Source: Flavobacterium sp. (GTDB taxonomy: Bacteria > Bacteroidota > Bacteroidia > Flavobacteriales > Flavobacteriaceae). Taken from it: a DNA stretch of 64,000 bases. The first letter of the stretch is position 1. Each line of letters begins with the position of its first letter. The stretch lies in the NCBI GenBank assembly GCA_029946065.1, contig JAQSDU010000020.1:124001-188000 (forward strand). The letters are read 5' to 3'. A program made the translations under genes and the position numbers. Positions 7,210 to 14,516 of the stretch are shown here, piece by piece. Under the pieces are notes generated by a model, which had not been told where the DNA came from, ran no database searches, and worked only from the letters and a program-made list of their open reading frames with translations.

Positions 7210-7599
7210 ATGGCAAGTATATTTACTAAAATAATTAGCGGCGAAATCCCTTCTTATAAAATTACGGAAGATGAGCATTTCATTGCTATTCTCGACGTAA
7301 ATCCGAATACAAAAGGTCATACGCTTTGCATTCCAAAACAGGAAATCAATAAGATTTTCGATTTGGATGATACGACCTATTTGGGGCTGATGCAATTCTC
7401 AAAAAGAGTCGCGAAAGCACTTGAGAAAACAATAGCGTGCAAAAGAATCGGAGTGGCTGTTGTCGGACTAGAAGTGCCTCATGTGCATGTTCATTTGATT
7501 CCGCTTCAAGACATGGACGATATGCGTTTTCAGCGCAAAGCTAGCTTTAGCAAAGAAGAATTTGAATCGCTGATGTATGCGATTCAGGCGAATTTGTAA
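7210..7599 (+). CDS. HIT family nucleotide hydrolase/transferase
   Basis: The 129-residue protein starts at the ATG at 7210 (MASIFTKIISGEIP); the upstream extension in the track is untypical intergenic sequence. The histidine triad 'HVHVHL' (His91, 93, 95) is near the C-terminus, with 'DVNPNTKGHTLCIPK' as the other family block. Members are HinT-like and hydrolyse nucleoside phosphoramidates or dinucleotides in the cytoplasm; the exact substrate cannot be told. It probably shares the greA transcript. Confidence 0.93.
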   Translation: MASIFTKIISGEIPSYKITEDEHFIAILDVNPNTKGHTLCIPKQEINKIFDLDDTTYLGLMQFSKRVAKALEKTIACKRIGVAVVGLEVPHVHVHLIPLQDMDDMRFQRKASFSKEEFESLMYAIQANL

Positions 7600-7698
7600 A
7601 AGAACTATAACAAGAATTTACTTCGTCAGTTCGCCCTTTTGGGGCTCGGGTCACGAATTAACACGAATTTAATTTGTGAAAATTTGTGTTTAACATTT

Positions 7699-8841
7699 CT
7701 ATTCCGGTTTTCGGAAACTGACTTGCATTGTAGTTCCTTTACCAATTTCTGAATGCAAAACCCTAATTTTCCCTTTGTGATATTCTTCTACAATTCTTTT
7801 AGTAAGCGATAATCCCAATCCCCAACCGCGCTTTTTGGTCGTAAATCCAGGTTCAAAAACGCTCTTAAACTGATTTTTCGGAATACCTTTTCCAGTGTCA
7901 GAAATATAAACCATCACAAATTTATCTGCGTCAATAATGGCGACATCAAGATTGCCGCGGCCGCGCATGGCATCAATGGCGTTTTTGACTAAATTTTCGA
8001 CCGTCCAACTGTGCAATGCGGCATTGATCATTACGTTGACAGGATAATGTGGTGCGGTAAACGTAAATTCGACCTGTTTTGAAAACCTTGATTTTAAATA
8101 CTCGAAAGATTTTTCGGTTTCAGAAATTAAGTCGAGGCTTTCCAACACGGGCTCCGAGCCAATTTTCGAAAAACGGTCGGCAATCGTTTGTAAACGCACA
8201 ATATCTTTTTCTATTTCTTCAACGGTAGTTGCGTCAACATTGTCGGCTTTCATGATTTCCAGCCAGCCTAAAAGTGATGATAAAGGCGTGCCAATTTGGT
8301 GTGCAGTTTCTTTTGCCATTCCGGCCCAGAGTTTGTTTTGTGTTGCCATTTTTGTACTTCTGTAGAAATTATAAACGACAGTTCCAAAAAGAACGATAAT
8401 TAGCATTAGTGCAATCGGATAGTATTTTAATTTATTGAGAAGGTTCGAATTTCCGTAATACAAGTGTTGGAATTTCCCTGGTAAATATTCCCTTCGAATA
8501 GGATCATTCTCTTTCTTTAGTTGATTTATCAATATACGCAGTTCAGCGTCTGTAGCATATGTTTTTTCATCGATGTTAATCTTGCTGATAATCTTGCCTT
8601 TTTCGTCTGTAAGGATAATTGGAATCGTCTTGTTCCGGGTAATAATGGATAGCGGTAACTCAAAATCATTGGTGGTACTTAAGCTTTTTTGTGCGTCGGC
8701 CCAAACTTCCATTTTATCCCGCTCTTCGGTTTTGAATGTTTGGAACAATTCATACGTGTTCCAAAGTATCAGCAATACGATCACAAAAGAAGCGATGATA
8801 ATAACCCAGCGTGTAGAAGTCCTGCGTTCAGAAAACTGCAT
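7699..8841 (-). CDS. Membrane sensor histidine kinase
   Basis: The 380-residue protein has two membrane segments (about 12-30 and 142-158) enclosing a roughly 110-residue periplasmic domain. A dimerisation helix follows with phospho-acceptor His181 in 'ETAHQIGTPLSSLLGW', then an HATPase domain with N box 'NLVKNAIDAM', G1 'DTGKGIP' and G2 'GWGLGLSLTKRIV'. There is no HAMP or receiver domain and no response-regulator gene next to it, so it is an orphan kinase here. The signal is unknown. Confidence 0.9.
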   Translation of the reverse strand: MQFSERRTSTRWVIIIASFVIVLLILWNTYELFQTFKTEERDKMEVWADAQKSLSTTNDFELPLSIITRNKTIPIILTDEKGKIISKINIDEKTYATDAELRILINQLKKENDPIRREYLPGKFQHLYYGNSNLLNKLKYYPIALMLIIVLFGTVVYNFYRSTKMATQNKLWAGMAKETAHQIGTPLSSLLGWLEIMKADNVDATTVEEIEKDIVRLQTIADRFSKIGSEPVLESLDLISETEKSFEYLKSRFSKQVEFTFTAPHYPVNVMINAALHSWTVENLVKNAIDAMRGRGNLDVAIIDADKFVMVYISDTGKGIPKNQFKSVFEPGFTTKKRGWGLGLSLTKRIVEEYHKGKIRVLHSEIGKGTTMQVSFRKPE

Positions 8842-9001
8842 AAGATAAATTTGAGGGATAAATATAAGGATTTTATTTTTTTGGCAGCTAATCCCGCTGT
8901 GCGCTCTATCTTTTCTCCGCTAAAGAAGCGGAAGAAAAGGATGCCGCTTCCATCAGGGCTAGGGCAGTCGTTTTCAATTGAAAAATCAGCAAGCAATTTC
9001 A

Positions 9002-9009
9002 TATATTTG
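9002..9009 (+). promoter_or_regulatory. Promoter -7 element (TATATTTG)
   Basis: This is an exact TAnnTTTG match 17 bp before the ATG at 9027. It predicts a very short leader for the lipoprotein gene. Confidence 0.65.
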
Positions 9010-9026
9010 AATCTAAATACAACAAG

Positions 9027-9554
9027 ATGATAGATAGATTTTTATGTTTAGCGATGGTTGTTTTTCTGTTTTCTTCTTGCAAAAAAAAGATGGAAGTCGC
9101 TCCAGATGAAAGCATCGATATATCGATTATAGCAAAGGATGGTATTGCGTCTTATAAAATTCAAGAAGACGGAAGCGCTCTTTTAGTAAAAGAACGTTTT
9201 GATGCATTAGACGAAATATACGATTTTGAATTTACCACTCCGGAAATGGACAGTATCAGAAAAGCGATAAGAAGACTAGAAGATTTATCAGTACCAAAAT
9301 CAGAGGCCAACGTCGACGCCAATAATTATGCCATTATCATAAAAACCGCAGATGCAGATATAAAACTTTACACGAATAAAAAAGACAGTAATGCGATAAA
9401 TAATTTCACCGACAATCTTGATAAATATTTTCTTTCTTCCAAATCGATCGAGGTTTTTAAAAGTCGTGAAGGATTGGTTTATCCTCCGCCACCGCCAATG
9501 TCGGATAGAATGATTGATGAAGTTAAATTTGTAAATCCTTCATCAGGAAACTAA
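9027..9554 (+). CDS. Hypothetical lipoprotein
   Basis: The 175-residue protein has a lipoprotein signal with lipobox 'FSSC' followed by lysines. The rest is a soluble alpha/beta-looking domain ending in a proline run 'YPPPPP'. I do not recognise the family. It is divergent from the histidine kinase gene and probably transcribed from the promoter at 9002-9009, possibly together with the following flavin-reductase gene (33-bp gap). Confidence 0.75.
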   Translation: MIDRFLCLAMVVFLFSSCKKKMEVAPDESIDISIIAKDGIASYKIQEDGSALLVKERFDALDEIYDFEFTTPEMDSIRKAIRRLEDLSVPKSEANVDANNYAIIIKTADADIKLYTNKKDSNAINNFTDNLDKYFLSSKSIEVFKSREGLVYPPPPPMSDRMIDEVKFVNPSSGN

Positions 9555-9587
9555 TCCATTTCCGTATTTTTACACAAACAAATTACC

Positions 9588-10466
9588 ATGATCAGCATAT
9601 CCCCAAAAGACCTTACACCTCAAAAACTACAAGGCTACTTGCAAAGTGCCGTAGGTCCGCGACCCATAGCGTTCGCCAGCACCATCGACACAAATGGAAC
9701 GCCTAATTTATCGCCTTTTAGTTTTTTCAACGTATTCAGTTCTAATCCGCCGATATTGATTTTTTCTCCGGCAAGGCGCGTGCGGGATAATACTGTAAAA
9801 CACACTTTAATTAACGCTGAAATCACACGACAGGTAGTTATTAATATCGTCGATTTTGAAATCGTACAACAAGCATCGCTTTCGAGTACGGAATATCCAA
9901 CCGGTGTCAATGAATTCGTCAAAGCCGGACTCACGGCCATTCCGTCGGATGTCGTAAAACCGTACCGTGTTGCAGAAAGTCCGGTGCAATTTGAATGTAA
10001 AGTCAACGATATCATCCAATTGGGAACTGAAGGTGGTGCAGGAAATTTAGTTATCTGTGAAGTCGTAAAAATCCATATCAGCGAAAAAATCCTCGATGAA
10101 AACGGGAATATTGACCAGAAGAAAATTGATTTAGTCTCAAGGTTGGGCGGCAACTGGTATTCCCGTGCGAATGCCGGACTTTTTGAAGTAGAAAAACCGC
10201 TGACAACACTAGGGATTGGCGTAGATCAGATTCCAAGTTTTATCCGCGAAAGTGTCATTTTCAACGGGAACGATTTTGGTAAATTAGGCAATGTAGAATC
10301 GTTGCCTACTACCGAAGAAATTAATATATTTGTAAAAGAAAACATTTCGGTAAAAGGAGCGCTAAGTGCTGATGATGAGGAAAAAGTGCATTTGAAAGCC
10401 AAAGAATACCTCGACAAAGATGATGTTTTAGCCGCATGGAAAGTGCTTTTGGCCGAAAGAATTTAA
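9588..10466 (+). CDS. Flavin reductase family protein (DIM6/NTAB-like)
   Basis: The 292-residue protein opens with 'VGPRPIAFASTIDTNGTPNLSPFSFFNVFS', the FMN-binding split-barrel signature of flavoprotein reductase-like proteins, and has 'PPILIFSPARR' and 'EFECKV'-type blocks over the first 200 residues. The last 90 residues form a helical extension. These proteins bind FMN and reduce flavins or act in oxygenase systems; no partner oxygenase is adjacent. A near-consensus box TATTTTTA (9565-9572) precedes the start. The following DUF3127 gene is 22 bp away. Confidence 0.85.
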   Translation: MISISPKDLTPQKLQGYLQSAVGPRPIAFASTIDTNGTPNLSPFSFFNVFSSNPPILIFSPARRVRDNTVKHTLINAEITRQVVINIVDFEIVQQASLSSTEYPTGVNEFVKAGLTAIPSDVVKPYRVAESPVQFECKVNDIIQLGTEGGAGNLVICEVVKIHISEKILDENGNIDQKKIDLVSRLGGNWYSRANAGLFEVEKPLTTLGIGVDQIPSFIRESVIFNGNDFGKLGNVESLPTTEEINIFVKENISVKGALSADDEEKVHLKAKEYLDKDDVLAAWKVLLAERI

Positions 10467-10488
10467 TAATCAACATAAAATACAGAAG

Positions 10489-10866
10489 ATGGAAGTTACA
10501 GGAAAGATTAAGATGATTGACCAAACTAAAGAAGTAGGTTCGGCAGGTTTCAAGAAAAGAGATGTTGTAGTAACAACAGATGAGCAATATCCACAGCATA
10601 TTTTAGTGCAGTTTGTACAAGACAAAACCGATTTGCTAAATAATTTTAACGTTGGCGATGCTGTAAAAATCGACATCAACCTAAGAGGTCGTGAATGGAC
10701 AAATCCACAAGGAGAAACAGTTTATTTTAATACTATTCAAGGTTGGAGAATCGGAAAATTAGCGACTGAAGCACCCGTGCAAAATGTACCAGCGATGCCT
10801 GCTGCAGCAGCTTTTGAACCGGCTAACGATTTTAAAGAAGAAGACCACGACGATTTGCCATTCTAA
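10489..10866 (+). CDS. DUF3127 domain protein (OB-fold-like)
   Basis: The 125-residue protein starts 'MEVTGKIKMIDQTKEVG' and has the DUF3127 pattern ('FKKRDVVVTTDE', 'DINLRGREW', 'YFNTIQGWRI'). This Bacteroidota family resembles single-strand DNA-binding OB folds. The acidic C-terminal tip 'EEDHDDLPF' is strikingly like the SSB tail (DDDIPF), which in SSB recruits repair and replication proteins. This supports a nucleic-acid role but does not prove it. A clear terminator follows at 10890. Confidence 0.85.
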   Translation: MEVTGKIKMIDQTKEVGSAGFKKRDVVVTTDEQYPQHILVQFVQDKTDLLNNFNVGDAVKIDINLRGREWTNPQGETVYFNTIQGWRIGKLATEAPVQNVPAMPAAAAFEPANDFKEEDHDDLPF

Positions 10867-10889
10867 ATCATCGCACAATCAATTAATGG

Positions 10890-10921
10890 AACCCGACACA
10901 TTTTGCTGTCGGGTTTTTTTT
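10890..10921 (+). terminator. Rho-independent terminator after the DUF3127 gene
   Basis: AACCCGACA (10890-10898), an 8-nt loop and TGTCGGGTT (10907-10915) are followed by T residues to 10920. Confidence 0.9.
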
Positions 10922-10979
10922 GAGTCAAAAGTCAAAAGTTTTTCACAACACGAGACTTTCCTGCTTTCCTGCTTCCGAC

Positions 10980-10987
10980 TATATTTG
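10980..10987 (+). promoter_or_regulatory. Promoter -7 element of aat
   Basis: This TATATTTG ends only 4 bp before the ATG at 10992. The expected start site is at or next to the A of the start codon, predicting a leaderless or nearly leaderless mRNA. Confidence 0.6.
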
Positions 10988-10991
10988 TAAT

Positions 10992-11633
10992 ATGTATTAC
11001 CTCCTCAAACAAGAATTGTTTTTCCCGCCCGTTTCAGAAGCAGACGAAGACGGTATTCTTGCCATTGGCGGAGATTTATCTATTGAACGTTTGCAATTGG
11101 CATATCGTTCCGGAATTTTTCCTTGGTTCGAAGATTTTGATCCAATTATTTGGTGGTCGCCAGATCCGCGGATGGTATTGGTTCCGAATGCGTTTAAAAT
11201 TCCCAAAAGCATGCGCAATATCATAAACCGCAATGTTTTCAAGGTGACTTTTAACCAAAATTTCCGGGAAGTGATTACCAATTGCAAAAACATCCCGCGT
11301 GACGGCCAAAACGGCACATGGATTACTAACGAAATGGTCGAAGCCTATTGTAAGCTTAACGAAATTGGCTTTGCCAAATCAATCGAAGTTTGGCAAAATG
11401 ACCAACTAGTCGGCGGCTTATACGGAATAGACTTAGGTACTGTTTTTTGTGGCGAAAGTATGTTTTCAAAAGCGGCAAACGCCTCAAAAATGGCTTTTAT
11501 CGCATTGGTCGATTACCTGAAAGCGCAGCGTTATGAATTGCTCGATTGTCAGGTTTACAACGAACATCTTGAAAGTCTGGGCTGCAGAGAAATTCCGCGC
11601 TCAGAATTTATGAAATTCCTAAAAATAAAATAA
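10992..11633 (+). CDS. aat: Leucyl/phenylalanyl-tRNA--protein transferase
   Basis: The 213-residue protein begins 'MYYLLKQELFFPPVSEADEDG' and carries the family blocks 'GGDLSIERLQLAYRSGIFPW', 'WWSPDPRMVL' and 'GESMFSKAANASKMAF'. It adds Leu or Phe from tRNA to N-terminal Arg or Lys of proteins, marking them for ClpS/ClpAP in the N-degron pathway. The track start at 10920 lies upstream of the promoter box and includes repeat-like sequence, so ATG 10992 is preferred. Confidence 0.95.
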   Translation: MYYLLKQELFFPPVSEADEDGILAIGGDLSIERLQLAYRSGIFPWFEDFDPIIWWSPDPRMVLVPNAFKIPKSMRNIINRNVFKVTFNQNFREVITNCKNIPRDGQNGTWITNEMVEAYCKLNEIGFAKSIEVWQNDQLVGGLYGIDLGTVFCGESMFSKAANASKMAFIALVDYLKAQRYELLDCQVYNEHLESLGCREIPRSEFMKFLKIK

Positions 11634-11671
11634 TCACACACTATACCCTTTAATAAATAGGGGTAAAACTG

Positions 11672-11679
11672 TATATTTG
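11672..11679 (+). promoter_or_regulatory. Promoter -7 element of ald
   Basis: TATATTTG is an exact TAnnTTTG match 22 bp before the ald start codon. Confidence 0.65.
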
Positions 11680-11701
11680 GTTAAATATTAAATTTTTTGC
11701 T

Positions 11702-12775
11702 ATGAAAATAGGGGTTCCTAAAGAAATAAAAAATAATGAAAGCCGTGTCGGGTTAACGCCAGCCGGAGTTTTTGAACTTGTAAAGAACAATCATACCGTA
11801 TATATTCAAAATACTGCGGGCGAGGGAAGCGGTTTTTTTGACGATGATTATATTGCGGCAGGTGCTCAAATGCTCGCTAAAGCCGAAGATGTATTTTTCA
11901 ATAGCGACATGATTGTAAAAGTCAAAGAACCTGTTGCAGAAGAATACCCATTGATTAAAGAAAACCAAATCGTTTTTACCTATTTTCACTTTGCTTCGAG
12001 CAAGGAATTGACTGATGCGATGATCCAAAGCAAATCGGTTTGCATCGCTTATGAAACCGTTGAAGATGAAGACGGCACTTTACCACTTTTGACGCCAATG
12101 TCTGAAGTTGCAGGAAGAATGGCGATCCAGCAAGGTGCTAAATACCTCGAAAAACCAATTAAAGGTCGTGGCATTTTGTTGGGTGGCGTTCCGGGCGTTC
12201 CTCCGGGAAGGGTTTTGATTTTGGGCGCAGGCGTTGTGGGTATTCAAGCGGCGAAAATGGCGGCAGGTTTAGGTGCACATGTGACGATTCTCGATATTAA
12301 TATGAAAAGATTGCGGTATGTAAATGATGTCATGCCAAGCCACGTGGTCACGGAGCTTTCGACAGAATACAACATCCGTCGTCACATCAAAACCCACGAT
12401 TTGATTGTTGGCGGCGTTTTGATTCCGGGTGCAAAAGCACCTAAATTAATTACAAAAGACATGCTTAAAGACATGAATCCTGGAACTGTTTTAGTTGATG
12501 TCGCTGTTGACCAAGGCGGCTGTTTTGAAACGACACGACCGACAACGCATGAAGATCCGACTTATATCATTGACGATGTGGTGCATTATTGCGTTACAAA
12601 TATGCCCGGGGCTGTGCCTTATACATCAACTTTAGCACTGACGAATGTAACTTTGCCGTATGTTTTAAAAATCGCAAATTTGGGTTGGGAAGAAGCTTGT
12701 GAGCGTAATAAAGACCTGAAAAAAGGGGTCAATATCGTTCTCGGGAATATTATTTATGAAGGTATTCGGAAATAA
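11702..12775 (+). CDS. ald: Alanine dehydrogenase
   Basis: The 357-residue protein aligns with Ald from the first residues (MKIGVPKEIKNNESRVGLTP). Catalytic Lys75 ('VKVKEP'), His96 ('YFHFAS') and Asp270 ('VAVDQGG') fall at the family numbering, and the NAD site 'ILGAGVVGIQAAKMA' lies at about 173-187. It interconverts L-alanine with pyruvate and ammonium using NAD(H). It is transcribed alone from the promoter at 11672 and converges with the gene at 12780 across a 4-bp gap with no terminator hairpin. Confidence 0.96.
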   Translation: MKIGVPKEIKNNESRVGLTPAGVFELVKNNHTVYIQNTAGEGSGFFDDDYIAAGAQMLAKAEDVFFNSDMIVKVKEPVAEEYPLIKENQIVFTYFHFASSKELTDAMIQSKSVCIAYETVEDEDGTLPLLTPMSEVAGRMAIQQGAKYLEKPIKGRGILLGGVPGVPPGRVLILGAGVVGIQAAKMAAGLGAHVTILDINMKRLRYVNDVMPSHVVTELSTEYNIRRHIKTHDLIVGGVLIPGAKAPKLITKDMLKDMNPGTVLVDVAVDQGGCFETTRPTTHEDPTYIIDDVVHYCVTNMPGAVPYTSTLALTNVTLPYVLKIANLGWEEACERNKDLKKGVNIVLGNIIYEGIRK

Positions 12776-12779
12776 AGTA

Positions 12780-13268
12780 TTACTTAACGGCTGCTAATAT
12801 CGCTTTGATTTTATTGTAATTGGCCTTGTTTTTAAAGCTGATAAAACCTCTTCCTGTCGGTTGGGTATTAATCAAAATCAGATCTTTTGTAACCTTAATT
12901 ATTGTAATTTTTTCTCCCCAGGAGAACGCCGATATGCGCGTCCCGATTTCAAGAACACCATCGGTTTGATTTACGAAGCTAAAGGTATTTTTTTCTAATA
13001 TTTTTGCGATTTCGCTCGTTGACCAATCTTTCGTCAACGTTAATTTTTTAAATGTTCTTTCTGTTTCAACGCCATAAATTATTAGAAAAATAAGGAACAA
13101 GCTAATAAAAATCAAACCTGCTATTGGACGTCCTCTATCATATTCAGTTGGTACAATACTTAATAATACAGCAGGTACAAACAGACTAAAATAATTCCAT
13201 AAATAGCCTGTAAAACCAATTGGCCATTTTAGGTTTTTTATTATATATTGTTTTTTCTTCTCAGTCAT
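12780..13268 (-). CDS. Small membrane protein of unknown function
   Basis: The 162-residue protein has two membrane segments (about 24-40 and 52-68), then a C-terminal soluble domain of beta character. The start at 13268 (MTEKKKQY) is chosen because its ATGA overlaps the stop of tag, typical of translational coupling; the track start lies inside tag. I do not recognise a family. It is the last gene of the minus-strand unit running from 18188. Confidence 0.7.
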   Translation of the reverse strand: MTEKKKQYIIKNLKWPIGFTGYLWNYFSLFVPAVLLSIVPTEYDRGRPIAGLIFISLFLIFLIIYGVETERTFKKLTLTKDWSTSEIAKILEKNTFSFVNQTDGVLEIGTRISAFSWGEKITIIKVTKDLILINTQPTGRGFISFKNKANYNKIKAILAAVK

Positions 13269-13828
13269 GGTTTCGTTATCCAGCAATCTGCAATATGATC
13301 GTTAACCATTCCCGTTGCCTGCATGTGTGCGTAAATAGTTGTTGAGCCAACAAATTTAAACCCGCGTTTTTTTAAATCTTTACTAATAGCATCAGATAGC
13401 GGTGTCGTTGCCGGAATTTCAGACATCGATTTTCTGTTGTTTTCGATCGGTTTTCCATCCGTGAATTTCCAGATGTAATTGGAAAAACTGCCGAATTCTT
13501 TTTGTATTTCCATAAAACATTGTGCATTGGAAATAGCAGAACGGATTTTCAATTGGTAACGTATAATACCGGCATCTTGCATTAATGCATCAACTTTTGC
13601 ATCGTCGTATTTTGCAATTTTTTTGTAATCAAATTGGTCAAAAGCCTTTCTGAAATTTTCCCGCTTGCGCAGAATCGTAATCCAACTCAAACCCGCTTGA
13701 AAAGTCTCAAGGACCAGGAATTCAAACAAAGTGGCATCATCATAAACAGGTTTTCCCCATTCTTCGTCGTGGTATTTTTCGTAAAGTGCATCGCCGACAC
13801 ACCATCTGCATCTTTTTTTTTCTTCCAT
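13265..13828 (-). CDS. tag: DNA-3-methyladenine glycosylase I
   Basis: The 187-residue protein matches Tag: 'RCRWC...LYEKYHDEEWG' supplies the zinc ligands Cys7 and His20 (Cys4 and His17 in E. coli), 'LVLETFQAGLSW' carries the base-binding Glu, and 'NDHIADCW' gives the C-terminal His/Cys ligands. It removes 3-methyladenine from alkylated DNA. It starts 1 bp after the transporter gene's stop and overlaps the next gene by 4 bp. Confidence 0.95.
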   Translation of the reverse strand: MEEKKRCRWCVGDALYEKYHDEEWGKPVYDDATLFEFLVLETFQAGLSWITILRKRENFRKAFDQFDYKKIAKYDDAKVDALMQDAGIIRYQLKIRSAISNAQCFMEIQKEFGSFSNYIWKFTDGKPIENNRKSMSEIPATTPLSDAISKDLKKRGFKFVGSTTIYAHMQATGMVNDHIADCWITKP

Positions 13829-13829
13829 T

Positions 13830-14501
13830 TTATAAAGCCTCTTCGGCCAAGTATTTTTTAATGATATGATGCGCCCAATAAATGACAGGTGTTAGTAAAA
13901 CCGCAACGCCTAATTTAAAAGTATAACCCGTTATTGCAGAGGTGAGGAATGTTTCTCCATCCATTTTTCCCGGAAGCCAAAACGCAATTCCCAAAACGAT
14001 AAACGAATCGAATAGTTGGGAAATTACCGTTGAACCTGTCGTTCTCAGCCAGATTTTGCCTTCGCCGGTTTTGTTTTTTAAAAACCAAAACAGCGAAACA
14101 TCTATTAATTGTGATACCATAAAAGCAATGATGCTTCCTACGATAATCCACATACTTTGACCGAAAACGGCTGTAAATTCTGTGTCGTTTACCGGACTTA
14201 TTCCTTTTGCTGCCGGAATTATTATAGCGATGAATAATATGATAAACGCATACGCAATAAGACCCGCAGTGATTAATGACAGTTTTCGGACACCTTTTTC
14301 ACCGAAATATTCATTGATTAAATCGGTGGTCAGGAAAACAATCGGCCACGGAATGATGCCGATACTCATTACAAACGGCTTGAAATTAAAGAACGGCCCG
14401 ATCTGTATTAGTTTGCCGCCAATCAATTCTGCGACAACTGCATTGGTAATAAAAATTCCCGCAAGGATAATAAAAACTAGTTCTTTTCTGGTTTTAAACA
14501 T
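13830..14501 (-). CDS. Queuosine precursor transporter (YhhQ/VUT family)
   Basis: The 223-residue protein has about six membrane segments and the YhhQ/DUF165 signature 'FLTTDLINEYFGEKGVRK', with later 'SQLIDVSLFWFLKNKTGEG' and 'STVISQLFDSFIV'. YhhQ proteins import the queuosine precursors preQ0/preQ1 or queuine. No queuosine-synthesis gene is adjacent, so the organism may salvage or make Q elsewhere. It lies 15 bp after the TraB/GumN gene and 1 bp before tag on the same strand. Confidence 0.9.
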   Translation of the reverse strand: MFKTRKELVFIILAGIFITNAVVAELIGGKLIQIGPFFNFKPFVMSIGIIPWPIVFLTTDLINEYFGEKGVRKLSLITAGLIAYAFIILFIAIIIPAAKGISPVNDTEFTAVFGQSMWIIVGSIIAFMVSQLIDVSLFWFLKNKTGEGKIWLRTTGSTVISQLFDSFIVLGIAFWLPGKMDGETFLTSAITGYTFKLGVAVLLTPVIYWAHHIIKKYLAEEAL

Positions 14502-14516
14502 AACCCAAATTACATA

